From Spirodela intermedia (lineage: Eukaryota; Streptophyta; Magnoliopsida; Alismatales; Araceae), in NCBI GenBank assembly GCA_902729315.2, contig LR746265.1:3638892-3702891 (forward strand): a DNA stretch of 64,000 nt, in the 5' to 3' direction. The translations under genes were made by a program, and so were the position numbers. Position 1 is the stretch's first letter; each line of letters opens with the position of its first letter. This document shows, piece after piece, positions 26,141 to 37,638 of this stretch. Below the pieces are notes generated by a model. That model was not told where the DNA came from and did not search any database. It worked only from the letters and a program-made list of their open reading frames with translations.

Positions 26141-27037
26141 TCAAAGAAGAGAGCCGTCATCGATCCCAAAATCAGGAGGGAAGAATTCACCCTGTATCAT
26201 CTCCTCTGGGGCAGGAAGGTTGAGGTCGAAACCGCAACCACCATTCCCTGCAGTGGAGGAAGATTCGGCCCCCGGCTCTGATGCCGCCCTCTCAGGCCTG
26301 CATTCCTCCTCACAGTGGATCAACACGTGCCCTCCCAGAGCCTGTCCGCTGGGAAAGCTCATCGAGCAGAAGCCGCAGCTGTGGAGCTGCTCGGACGCGT
26401 GCGCCTTGCGCTTCCTCGTGGCGACGTCCCTCGTGGCCCTGGCGTGCCCCGCTCTGTGTCCTCCCAGGCCGTGGGGAGAATCGAACACCTTATCACAGCT
26501 GGAGCACTTGAACACCTTGATCGCGGATGGAGGCGGCAGATCGTGGCCGGTGCCGCCGTCGGCTTGCTGTCCCGTAAGCAAGATGAGGCAGTAAGCTGCC
26601 TCTAGCTCCGCTTCCGCCGGCTGGTCATCTCGCGGCGGCAGGTCCGCCGGCAGGTGCGGGGATGTGCGGCGGCGGACATACGGTGGTGGCTCGATCCCGC
26701 GCCAGGAGCGGTTAGGATGGCAGCGCATGTGGCCGAAAAGAGCCTTCCACGACCAGAACCGCTTCCCGCACTCGCTGCAGGGCTGCGTGATCTTCTTCGC
26801 CTCCTCCCGCTCCGATCTGCGCATCCGCTTTCGTCTTCCCGGAGCGGCCACCACCGGAGGCTTGGAACTGCAAGGCTGCGCCACCGCCTTCAGCTGCTCG
26901 ATCTCCACCTGATGCCAGGATCTGCGAGAGACGTGGCCGCGCTCGTCGGCGCCGGCGGATGCGGTGGCGGAGGAGAGGCGAGCTGATGATGATAGGTCTG
27001 TCGCCGCTGGGCTAGGAGCGTTGGTGGAAAGAGTCAT
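26141..27037 (-). CDS. Three-finger C2H2 transcription factor with C-terminal EAR motif
   Basis: This is an intronless gene of 298 codons plus stop, probably a nuclear transcriptional repressor. Three plant-type C2H2 fingers are visible: finger 1 with C87, C90, H103, H107 and the variant core KALFGH; finger 2 with C178, C181, H194, H198 and core HGLGGH; finger 3 with C221, C224, H237, H241 and the classical core QALGGH. A basic run at 67-74 (GRRKRMRR) is a likely nuclear signal. The FDLNLP motif at 270-275 is an EAR repression motif, known to recruit TOPLESS-type co-repressors. Finger 1 (WSWKALFGHMRCHPNRSWRGI region) resembles, from memory, that of Arabidopsis ZAT2/ZAT3 (DAZ1/DAZ2). The ATG at 27037 was chosen because upstream in-frame codons run through a CT-repeat leader and look non-coding. 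The ORF is strikingly GC-rich compared with its flanks, which is common for such intronless factors. Confidence 0.9.
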   Translation of the reverse strand: MTLSTNAPSPAATDLSSSARLSSATASAGADERGHVSRRSWHQVEIEQLKAVAQPCSSKPPVVAAPGRRKRMRRSEREEAKKITQPCSECGKRFWSWKALFGHMRCHPNRSWRGIEPPPYVRRRTSPHLPADLPPRDDQPAEAELEAAYCLILLTGQQADGGTGHDLPPPSAIKVFKCSSCDKVFDSPHGLGGHRAGHARATRDVATRKRKAHASEQLHSCGFCSMSFPSGQALGGHVLIHCEEECRPERAASEPGAESSSTAGNGGCGFDLNLPAPEEMIQGEFFPPDFGIDDGSLL

Positions 27038-27073
27038 GACAGTCCCTACGTACCGGCCGCCGCCGCCGCCGTG

Positions 27074-27097
27074 CTCTCTCTCTATCTCTCTCTCTCC
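27074..27097. repeat. (CT)n tract in the 5' leader of the zinc-finger gene
   Basis: A CT/TC run next to a CCG trinucleotide run, 37-60 bp upstream of the start codon on the transcribed minus strand, where it reads as GA. Confidence 0.8.
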
Positions 27098-27372
27098 AAA
27101 CTGCCAATGCCAGGTGCTGCTGCTGCTGCTACAACCAGCACGACTGTACTGCGGCAGCTTAAAAGCAGCCTCCCCGTAGGCACACCATAACAGAAACGAG
27201 TGGGGCGCAAATCGGGAAGAAGAATCCGGAGAAAGGGAGTTCGTGGCCCACGCGCTTAAAACGGAAAGCGGGGCCCGCATGCGATTTCGCCTACTCTTCC
27301 TCCTCCAAACTAACGGAATCTCCCGTCGCCCAGCCCTGACGACCCCCTCTCGTTCGCCACGTAGCAGTCACT

Positions 27373-27380
27373 CCACGTGG
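27373..27380. promoter_or_regulatory. Palindromic G-box upstream of the zinc-finger gene
   Basis: CCACGTGG lies about 335 bp upstream of the zinc-finger start codon. It is the known bHLH/bZIP core site; its use here is inferred. Confidence 0.4.
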
Positions 27381-27471
27381 GCAGCTGCCCGAGATTAATG
27401 GGAGACTGGGCGGGCCATGATACAAACTTACTATTCCTGTTGGAGAAGCTCCAGAGGCCATCCGTCGTAGC

Positions 27472-27472
<1 letters not shown>

Positions 27473-27503
<31 letters not shown>
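27473..27503. repeat. (CT)n microsatellite
   Basis: Uninterrupted CT run in the intergenic stretch between the zinc-finger gene (upstream side) and the 3' end of the next minus-strand gene. Confidence 0.9.
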
Positions 27504-27505
<2 letters not shown>

Positions 27506-27677
27506 GGCCATGTAGAATCGTCGCTGAGAACCAAATTCTATGCACCACAAAATTCTCCGAGGTCAGAAGGAAGAACACTCAGTTTAGAGACGGATAGAGA
27601 AGAAGCTAGACCTAATCAGCAGCAGAAACCCCGGTTCCTCTGAAACATCCGGCGGCTCGAGAGGCGAATGGGATCAA

Positions 27678-28560
27678 TCACTCGGGCGAAAGCTTCCCCA
27701 GGACATTCAGAAGCTTCATCCGGCGCAGTTCTTTACCTGTGACAGAGAAGAGATGGAACAAATCCTAGAAGGGCTTCTTGAAGAATGCCGAGGAACAGAT
27801 CTCACAGACGGAGACGCTTTTACCTTCCTCCAGGAGAAGATGAATCGCCCTCTTCTCCAGGTCGACTGCATGCCTACTGCGGCCCGCGGCTGATGTAGAT
27901 CGGAGCACTGATGGTCAAATCATTCAAAGGAGAAGTCAGTATCTGAATCACGAGAGGAAGCTGGAGAGCTCGTCACAGTGGTGGCTTACTCTGGATGTAT
28001 TCTTCCTGACTGGACTGGTCGCACTGGTTCAGAAACTTTTGCAGCATCAGAAACCTGTCCTTCCAGTATACCTGCGAAGTAGGAGAAAAGACGACCGACG
28101 GTCCCAGAGAGGAGATATCCGGAGAAGCCTCTGGAACTGGGGAAGAATCTTGGAAACGTGAAACCCCAGGCTGCTGGGACGGATCTTGCGGACGGCCTGG
28201 TTCTTTAGCTTCGATGCTGGTAGATCTTCCAGAGACTGGAGACACAACGGTGGCTTCTGGATCACTGGAGCTCAGGCTCCTCATTTCTTCAAGCTTCCTG
28301 CGGGCGTACACCAGCTCGCTATTCGCCACCGCGCTGGACTCTGATGGGTGGCGTGGACTTGGGGGGCAGTCAGGGTGATGCCTCTTTGCGCCAGACACGT
28401 TGACTGCTTCAGAAAAGGGTCTTCTTTGCTTGGTAAGGGAAGTACCCTGAGGCCGGACAATAATGTTTCTGGTCTCATTGTGTAAATCCCTCAATGCTAC
28501 TTTTCTCACTGACGGTGGGTGATGCTTGTTGGCAGTGGGCATTGCTACTGTACGAGGCAT
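27678..28560 (-). CDS. Plant-specific protein of unknown function, three exons
   Basis: Exons 28560-27990, 27907-27824 and 27736-27678 join in frame (phases 1 and 1) into 237 residues. The N-terminal two thirds are polar, rich in Ser and Pro, and look disordered. The last third is the conserved part: YWKDRFLMLQKFLNQCDQS, then a new exon with HAVDLEKRAIHLLLEEGKEL and RRMKLLNVLGK to the end. I recall the same C-terminal block (YWK-R, L-K-DQS-Q-DY-Q-M-LRS, LEKR-I-L-LEE-KE-R--LNVLGK) in a group of uncharacterised plant proteins; I cannot give it a function. A helical, possibly coiled-coil, C-terminus is likely. Reading on without splicing gives only a short unrelated tail (SKPPL), while both proposed introns have good GTAAG/GTAAA donors and restore the conserved block. 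The start at 28560 is the first Met of the open frame; a further upstream exon cannot be excluded. Confidence 0.78.
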
Positions 28561-31100
28561 AAAGAGACCCTTCAGTCCATAAATAGAGAGGGCTCCTTAC
28601 TGAAGCATCCGGAGACTTTTATTAAGCCAGCGTTCGCTTGAATATGACCTGAACAACACACAGTAGACGGATGATCACTGATGAGTGAAGGTTTCAATCA
28701 ATTTTATTTATTTATTTATTTTTTAAACCGCATAATTCTGAGCTGTAGTATAGAAGAAAATGATGCTTCAAAAGGCAGATGCCTGTGGAGATGTAAGATT
28801 AAAGCCCAGAGAAATAAGAAAGAAAAAACAGACTTATGGTTCTTCTCGGAGAAGGCATGAACTTTCGGAAAAAGCTGACGAGCAGAAAATACCAAGCCCA
28901 TGGCACCATCGACAGCTCGTTAAGGATTCCCACCCAAGGAAAAATACACAGTTTTCTTCCCGTTTCAAATAGTACCTTTAATTTTTCTCAAATTAATAAT
29001 TTGTGAAATTCAGTAAGATGCCGACAATGTATAGTGTGTTGATCACAATAAGCAAGAGAATCTAGGAAGAATTTGTATCGATAGTTGCCACATTAGCCTA
29101 GGAGCATTAAATATATGCCACATATGAGCAAATTTTGCAGGGCCACAGATCACACATCCGTCACGATGATACCAAATGCATGGAAAAAATCTCGACCAGA
29201 ACCCTATTCTCAATTACTCGTTTGTTCCACCGAGGAAAACTTCCTTAAAAAGGAAAAACAAATCACAAGCCAAACGGACTAAAACAGGGAGATTTCTTAA
29301 TAGGCTTATAGGAATATCGTCACCGCAGAGGCCCAATACCATTTTGATCACCATAAAATGAAAACAATGCCACAAATGAAATATGAGCGGCTGCATAAAT
29401 TGCTGATCACTCAAATAGTACACCTTGGACACGTATGCTAATGATCCCAACGCAAGAAAGGAGATAGTAGAAGAAGGGGCAGCTTTCAGCCAACTATTTT
29501 GTGAGAAAATATGATGGGTGTCTCGTAAGCACAAAGGCGATCTAAACCTGAACCACGAATATAGTAAGGGGAGGAATATGAGGACTTGAGAGAAGCGCAG
29601 GCAATGCTTTTTCAATTTCATCTAAACTGAAGTGAAGCACTATCCTCCGACTGTAATGTGATTTTGCATGCTTTAATTATTTTAAAAAAGCTTTTTATCC
29701 TCTGTAGATTCAATAGAATTGCGACAATTTGTTTCTTATATTCTTGGACGCATTGTGGATGGGGTTTTATGAGTTTGTACAAATTTGGATCCTCCCCAGT
29801 AGTCAAAGTCGATGTTACTTTAAATCCATCTAACAAAGGAATGCCCTTTATTAACTGCCATAAAATGATGGCACAAATAAATAAAACTTTAATTATACAA
29901 AAAGTCCAGTGAAAATTTGAATAGATGATGAACCGCCGGAGATTGCAGGAGATGATTTCTATTGAGACACAAGATGAAGTCAATTATGCAGTCTACGTGG
30001 AGTAAGACACACTTGACCAGGTTAATGGATCAAGTCCATTGAAATGTTCACGGGATAAAGCTGAGTTGAAAAAATTAGAGGGATAAGACCCATTCAGACG
30101 CCTATATGATGAAGGCTATTAGAAAAATTATGGGTAATGCAAAACTGAATGCCTTTTGGGATAAAGCCTCAGGCATTCTGGGTCGAGGGCCAGTTGAATG
30201 TCTTTCAGGATGTGGCTCCATTTGGCAAATCTGTGGACTGGGGCCTATCCAAATCAGGACAAACCATTAGACTCAGGCTCACAATAGATCATAAGAGGCC
30301 CATTTGCAGTGGTATTTTGAGTTCTTTCCATAGGATAATTCTTATTTTGCCATTGTTACTACTGTCGGCATTCTTGTTTTGGTAGAGATTGCAAGTGATA
30401 CAATGGGTGGTTCCTCCTCGCCTCAACAATTGCCCAAAGATACAATGGAGATTGGCTACTCTTTGATACTTTTGGCAAGGGGGCACCGTCTCCCTTTCGT
30501 CTCTTGTTTTCTATCACTAAGCATTGCCCACACCGCACTATCAATGTCACGATCAAGGCTTCACCATTGGCACCTAATCAAACTCATCAAATTCATTTTC
30601 AAGAAACTAGTTGGTCTGGGTAATTGCCATTGACCTAGTCTTCTACATGACTAGATAAAGACGGTGCTGGTTTATTCTGCCTTTGATGAAATGAGAATCC
30701 TTTGCTTGCACATCTCACACGATGCCTTCTGCATTCTCTTCTTCTATATTTTTCTTTCCTTTTTCCTCCTCCTTGGCTAAATGCTTGCATCAGAGGGGGC
30801 ACGAACAAAATTTTATCAGCAGGCATGGAACTAGGATTAAGGTTTTCCACAAATGTGGTGAGGAAACGCATGCCTGACCCGCATATTTTCAGCATGATTT
30901 TGAGAGGGTGGAAAGACAATTCTAATTCGGTACCACCAGAAAGCCCCCCCTGAACATCTGCTCATCAGATTTATCATCAATACACGAGTAATTTTTGCAA
31001 AAATTTAAACGGTAACGGTAGAAGATTCAAAGATTTTAATGTTCTGACGGCTAGGTGGAAGAAAAAGAAAATCATGCTGAGAAGGAAGAGTTGTGGAAAA

Positions 31101-31123
31101 GCCTGATGCCTGCTGCATCAGGC
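31101..31123. repeat. Short perfect hairpin
   Basis: GCCTGATGC, a five-base loop, then GCATCAGGC. The word CATGGGCAACAGATG follows and recurs about 90 bp later. No terminator or gene role is apparent. Confidence 0.5.
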
Positions 31124-32119
31124 ATGGGCAACAGATGCGATTATGAAAGGAATAGCTGCTGATCTAGTGGAAACTTTGATGCCCTATCCATGCTTATTCT
31201 TTTCAGCAGTTCGCATGGGCAACAGATGTTTTGGCAACTCGGTTCACCAAGACAATTTTTTTTTAAATGAAAACTATTTGCAGCATCCAAATATTTTCTG
31301 TGTGAAATATATTCCCTCTAGGTAGTCTACATAGACATCGAAATGTGTACGATTTTTTATTGCAAGACATTTTGACCATCATCATATTGCATGCCCGAAA
31401 AATGAATCTGTCACGGAAAACTCAACCAAAAGTTGAAGACAAAAATAATAAAATATCCACGAATACCACAAAAAAATACCAGAAAAATCGTGAGATGGTT
31501 TGATTAGGGAATCTAAGCTGCTCATAACGCCTATCTCTACAATAATACATCAAAAGAAAAGCACCATTTCCATATTCTCATGTGATCAAGGAAGTAAGTA
31601 GTAAATTCTGATTTTTTGTCCCTCCAATACTACAATGCTCACGGCAGAACCATTTTACACATTAACTCGAGGTGTAGTGACTCATAATGAAAATTAATCT
31701 ACACATTTAAGCTGGAGAAGAATAAAAAAACAGATGTTTTCCATTTTCAGTCCCTTTCAACCAGTAAGGAAACATTCTCATATCAAGATCGTATTATCTC
31801 TCGTCTTGCAGTAGGTTTTCTCTAGTTTTCTTCATCGGAGCAACTCCGTCAGGTGACTAATCATTTTCAGTCACTGAAAATTGGATGGAAAGATGAACAT
31901 AAATATGACTAAGATACACCCTATGAACTGGATCCATGGTGGATGATGCAGTAAGCTTTCAACACGTGTTTTTAACTTAGCAGAAGTTATTTCCAGGCAA
32001 CGGCTATAGCACATGAAGAAGCCACCAGAAGGCACCCCAAGGTAAACCGAATTCGATCTAGTGCACTCAAGAAAGACACTGAGAAACAAGGCCTGTCTTC
32101 CCTAAAACACTTCACTTAC

Positions 32120-32300
32120 CCGGATTCGACAATGTGGAATCCAATAGAGGCACCGGAAAATATCGAAAACAGAGAGGGAGTTTCCGCTCTCGGGAACACT
32201 TTTCTGAGACAAGTAGTACCCCAAAAACCCTACTCACAGTGAAATATAGCAGACGGAAAAGTTTCGAAGTGCGCCTGCTCCCGCCCACACGCCCGAGCAT
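32120..32300 (-). other. Possible isolated first exon on the minus strand
   Basis: An ATG at 32300 opens a 60-codon frame with basic, hydroxylated and hydrophobic residues (MLGRVGGSRRTSKLFRLLYF at its start), which could be an organelle-targeting segment. It runs into a strong donor, CCGG|GTAAGTG, at 32119. No downstream exon could be found, so this may be the 5' exon of a non-coding or degenerate transcript, or chance. Confidence 0.25.
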
Positions 32301-32458
32301 CTCACTTCGCCACCGCGCAAGATGGCCTGCTATCGCGGCAACGCCTGCCGTGACCTCACTGTTTCCAGTACGATTGAGGGAACATCAAAGCCAGTTGCCA
32401 AATTTCACTCATAAAAACGACCCAGGAAAAACTGTGAGTGAAAGCACTAAGGAACGTG

Positions 32459-32480
32459 AGAGAGAGAAAGAGAGAAAGAG

Positions 32481-32526
<46 letters not shown>
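32459..32526. repeat. Long (GA)n microsatellite
   Basis: GA repeat with AAAG and GCGA interruptions near its left edge, in a GC-richer block that also contains an ABRE-like CACGTGAC at 32646-32653. Confidence 0.9.
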
Positions 32527-32530
<4 letters not shown>

Positions 32531-33017
32531 ATTTGCCCGCAACTCGTGACAAATACTTCGGCGGGAGAACGAGTTAACCAAGTGGAATCCACCGGCCGTC
32601 TCCCGCCTTCGCCTGGGAAGCCCTTTCCCGAATGGCCCACGTCAGCACGTGACCGCCAGCTGTCAGGGTGCGTCTCAGAATCGTCTACACTCCAGTGGTT
32701 TCTGAAATGGGCTGGGCTTCTACGATTATGGGCCGGAACCATCTTGAGCCCACGTTGGGCACACGGAAGCATACCGTTTATTCATTTGGGGTAGATCACT
32801 AGTAGGCACTTCTTTGCTAGCATAGAATAAAAAGGGTACTTATACAATTTAAATGTAACTAAAGAAGTCGGAGCTTGCTAGGTAAAGATGTGCGCGCCAG
32901 AAGGCCGGCGGCTGTCGACGGAGCCCTGGGAGCACTGGCGGCATGGTAGAATGTGCATCTTGTTCTCGATGGGGCATCCGACGCCCTTGAGAGGATGAAT
33001 CATCTCCACTTCCCCCG

Positions 33018-33148
33018 ATGGCGACCACCTGGAGGAACCAGCCTTTGCTTTTCCGGATAGTGTTCCCTCGTCTGCAAATATCGTTGCTCGAACTCCGCGT
33101 ATTTACGTCTTTCCCTTTGTTTATTTACCTCCTTCTGATGTCTGGGAG
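33018..33148 (+). other. Candidate N-terminal targeting exon of the nucleotidyltransferase gene
   Basis: An ATG at 33018 opens a 48-codon frame starting MATTWRNQPLLFRIVFPRLQ, rich in Arg, Leu, Phe and Ser and poor in acidic residues, as in mitochondrial or plastid presequences. A donor-like GGGAG|GTATAT lies at 33149. Its phase does not fit the acceptor at 33966, so the connection is unproven. Confidence 0.25.
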
Positions 33149-33976
33149 GTATATCTGCTGAAAATTTCGATGCCAGTCTCATTTCAATTTCCATGCGCAG
33201 AGATGTGCGCAAACACTCGCTACGGAAGGAGAAGGCACTAACGATTGCAGATTGAAAGATTCTCAATCCGACTCGGGGCTCGGTACTGGCCACTTGACGT
33301 TAAAAATCTCCCACTCATTCAAATTAGTCGTAAAGCGTTGTTTTATCCAATGTATTAATTTATTGTGGTTTTCTTCTGATGTTGGCTATATATCTACATG
33401 ATTGAGTCTGTCTTACCATTGTGAAGTAGGCTCCGAAGCTTATTCAGTCTCATCACTGTTAGCATCTACGAGTCTTGTCCTGTACACGAGCATCAAGCAA
33501 AAGCCTGTATACACTTCTCTACCCACCTAACCGTGGCTTGATGGAATTGTTTTTTCTAGAAAACCAAACAGGATGCGGCGTCAAATCACAATCCCATTAT
33601 TGTGGCAGAGCCATGGAATACTAATACAATTGTGCAAACACTTCCATGAGAAATAATATGCAAGCGTCCTTTCATTGTAGCTGTAAATCATTTTCTTCTT
33701 CGTACTTTTGAAGTTGACCCTTGTCCTATCTGAAAATCTTGTCTAAACCTATATTTATGGAATTTCATCCATACCAGTATTGTTTAGGAGTACGTATTCA
33801 TTTTTAGTTCGACTCAAAATGTGAGCGCTATGCGATGCCAGATTCTGTGTAAAAGTGAATCGTAAAGCATCAGGTTATTTTGGAACAAGTAATTAGTATT
33901 GTTGTCATTACTTATCACCTGAACTAAATCTCCCTTGACTTAGTATTTTTTTCTTCTGAACGTAGATTGCTTTAAT

Positions 33977-36900
33977 ATGTCAACATGGAAGGTGGTCGAT
34001 TCGAGGGTTGCTGGCATTAGTAAGGCATCAATATCACCGTCTACTTGGAAAGTCCTAAATATCCTTCAAAGTAGAGGTATTGCTATTTTCTCCTTGTCCC
34101 ACGTTGCTTAGGCTATTACCTTATGCCTTTTTGCTTATATAATATTACATAAATCATTTATCTATTCCAAAAGATACTCAGTTATTTATAATTTCATGGC
34201 CATTTCACATGCTCTTATGGGATATTTCTAATTTGGATCTTTCAAAGGATTGTCTTCTATGAGGGTATGCTAAGACATTCCACAAAATGCAGAATTCCAG
34301 GCCTATCTTGTGGGTGGCTGTGTTAGAGACTTGCTTCTGAAGAAAACACCAAAGGATTTCGATGTGATCACATCTGCCACACTCGACGAGGTTTTGACAT
34401 ATCGTCTGTTTGCTGACTGCCCTTTTGAGTGGGTTTTTTTTAACCCCTTTAGACATTCTAATGTTGATTTCACCTATTCTTTCTGTAGGTGAAAAGAGAG
34501 TTTCATCGTGTTATAGTCGTGGGCCGCCAATTTCCAATATGCCGGGTGTACATTAAGGGCTCTATCGTTGAGGTTGCCCATTATCCATGTGGGAAAACTT
34601 TTCTATGTATGTTCTTTAAAATCCATAAACTCTCTTGCTTATTTTGTTTGATCTTTATCAGGTTTCTAGCTTTGAAACAACTCGGAAGAACGCAAAAGAG
34701 AGAAAAACCATCATTTCTCCTGAAATGGCATCTGATTGTGATAGTAACTCTCTTATTCGCTGGAAAAATTGTTTGCAGCGTGATTTCACAATCAACAGGT
34801 ACAGCCATTTTCATTCTACTTTTGTTTTGTTAACTATTTTGTTGATTTCTCCCCACAATTTCTGTTGCAGTGTTTAATCTGGTTTGGTCAATGTCATCGC
34901 CCATTTAATAATGTTTGACATCTGTTGATTGCATTGTGTGCTGCAGTTTATTTTATGATCCATCTTCCAACACAATCTATGATTATGTTGATGGGATAAA
35001 AGATGCAATGTCATCAAAGGTAATTATTAAGCTTCCATGCGATGCTTCTTGAATGTTGATTGAACCTTGTCAATGAGTTCAGATTTATTTCTCAGTTTGC
35101 TGATTGCTAGGTTTTCCCTTCGTATCAGCTTAAATACTTTATAGGGATTAGGGAGTAACATATTCAGATTTTTTTCTGACGTTTTTCATAGTTTTATTCT
35201 GTCTTATATGGTTATTATTCTGATCAGATTCGGACAGTGATCCCTGCTCATCTATCATTTGAAGAGGATTGTGGTATGCGTGATTGTCTGAAAATTTCAT
35301 TCGCTAAGCACAGGTGACCTTCAGCGGACTAAATAAATACCTTGTTTTCAGCTAGAATTTTGCGTGGTTTAAGAATTGCGGCTCGGCTTGGTTTAGTTTT
35401 TTCTAAGGAAACTGCTCAGGCCATCAGAGACTTTTCCTCATCTGTAACCACTCTTGACAAGGTATTTTTTGTTAAATCTTCCTGTGTTCTTTTTTTGGCG
35501 TGAGAATTATTTTTTCATCTGTATTTTATTTCTTTGATTACATCATTAATGTTTTCTAGTCAAGGTTGATGATGGAGATGAATTCTATGATGGCATATGG
35601 AGCAGCAGGACCCTCAATCCTCTTACTTCAGAAATTTAAGCTTCTTGAGATCTTGCTTCCTATTCATGTAAGTAATTTTTTGGTTTGATTTCTCATCAGG
35701 TATGTTTGTAGAATTCTCAGTTTGGGCGAATGAACAAAATGTTGTCTTAGAATCCTCAATTCTGGATTTCAGGATGCTTATGTTTCTCTGCAAATGACAA
35801 GTGAATCTGGCTTACTTGCCAGCATGCTGATGGTTAGGTTTCTACCTCACCAAATTTTCATATTCTAAGTGGCGGACACTCAATCTCTCATTTAAGTTTT
35901 TTATGATTTCCTCCACCCTCTTATAAAGAAAAGCGAAAACAAAAAAGAAACTGAAAAAAACTCCTTTTTCTAGAGGGAATAATTAAATTTGATCTCAATA
36001 ACATCTTGCTGGGAGCTATATTGTTCGTGTTTTATGGTCCTCACCCAATCTATGGCAGTTCACAAAATTACTCCTGATGGAAACTAGTACAGATGCCCCT
36101 CCCTTATTTGTTTTCACGCAGGAAAAGGTGGAAGAACCTTTAGCTTCTTTTGTCTCCAAGTGGTCCATAGGTTTTGCCATATCTTGTTTGGTGATTGGTT
36201 TCGTTTAATTTGACATCTTGAAAAAAATCTATTGTTAGTCGTCTTACTGATAAGACAATTCACATTTTTGTTGGATTTGATTGAATTTGACGATTGGCGT
36301 CCACTCAAAGCAGCCAAGTTAAAGGTTAGACTACTTTGAGGTCATCAAACAAACCTGGTTGTTTCTGCTGCTTTATTGATTTGTGAGATGCTCCCACCAT
36401 GCCCGTGTGAATTTGTTTAATGAGTTAAAATATGGACCTCTTGCTGGATCTTGGCAAAAAGTTGTGGGTACTTGGTATACCTTTCTGGTAACTTTTGGAT
36501 ATCATCTGTCTCTCTTCTCTCTCACTCACAACACACACACTCTCTTCTCTCTCTCTCTCCCCCTCTCCCTCTCTCTCGTAGATGTCCTGAACTTATGCCC
36601 CCTTTCCACTCTGTATCTCACTTTCTAAGATGCTACTCTTATGATTCACAGAAACTGCTGTTCTGTGCTGATAAGTTCCTCTCTGCTGATCGACCTTCTG
36701 AGTGCAGTTTATGGTGAGTAATCATGATAATTTTCTCCTATTTTAGTGGATCCATTATTAATCCATTTGTGTGATGTAATGTTTAGGCCCATGCAACGTT
36801 TATATGCGTGTATATCCCGTTTTTGTACCCTCCATTTTTTAAAGTCCTTTGATATGGCTGCATGCGTATATATTCATATTGCCCGCAGCCTTTTGTATCA

Positions 36901-37587
36901 TGAACTAAACCCATTTCCCGTACGTGCTAGATGAGTCACCCAACTTCTCTCTTCACTCTTCAATGAACTGATTATTTATACTCTAATGATAAAATACCCT
37001 TGAATCAGGCTGGGGTTGTTGGCCTTCCACCTGGCATTGCTTCTTCATCCTCAAGATGCTCTGGTTGTATGGACCTTCGCCTCCATCCTGTATCACGGTG
37101 AGTGGAAAACGGCGGTGGGTTTTGCCAGAGAAAGCGCCAGCGCACGGGTGCGTTTCGTTCCAGAGCTCAGAAGTCATTCTGAGAACGAGGCAGATGACTT
37201 GCTTCTGGAGAAGGTATCCCGTCTGGCGTCCTTGGTGAAGTCATCGATTCGGGCTTTTGTAGATGCTAATGCTCTGGCGGCATTAAATGCCAAGTACTGC
37301 GGAGCTTCTCGTTCAGGTTTGGTAAGTGAAGAATACATTCTTCTTTATTCGTTTTCCGTATGCATCCTAGTCTTTATCTGCACTGAAGGACTTCTAAAGG
37401 GCTGGGCAAGACCAGAGCCCAGCCCTGCCCAGTTATTTTTCCCATATATGTATCCCAAAATCAACCTGTGATGGAAAAAATGACCAAACCTGAGCTGAGT
37501 CCAGGCTTTGCTACGGTCAAGATCAATAGTTTAGAACTCTTCATTTCTTGCCAGATGGCCTCCCACAACCAACCAATTGGACGCTCA

Positions 37588-37638
<51 letters not shown>

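Larger units (their letters stand above)
28561..33976. other. Long intergenic region with no supported gene
   Basis: This AT-rich stretch contains several chance ORFs but no exon set that I can join. Features seen are a 9-bp hairpin at 31101-31123, a possible isolated minus-strand exon at 32120-32300, a long GA repeat at 32459-32526 within a GC-rich promoter-like block (32150-32780), and the presumed 5' leader of the nucleotidyltransferase gene (33000-33976). Confidence 0.5.

Noticed and set aside
29214-29983. Two adjoining minus-strand ORFs (135 and 121 codons) overlapping by ATGA
   Set aside because: Bacterial-style overlap has no meaning here. Codon use and composition are AT-rich like the surrounding intergenic sequence and no motif is recognised.
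30149-30385. ORF of 78 codons in the long intergenic region, possibly retroelement-derived
   Set aside because: No reverse transcriptase, integrase or LTR signature could be seen, so I could not support a mobile element.
32356-32794. ORFs encoding long RERERE or SLSLSL runs
   Set aside because: They are direct translations of the GA microsatellite at 32459-32526.
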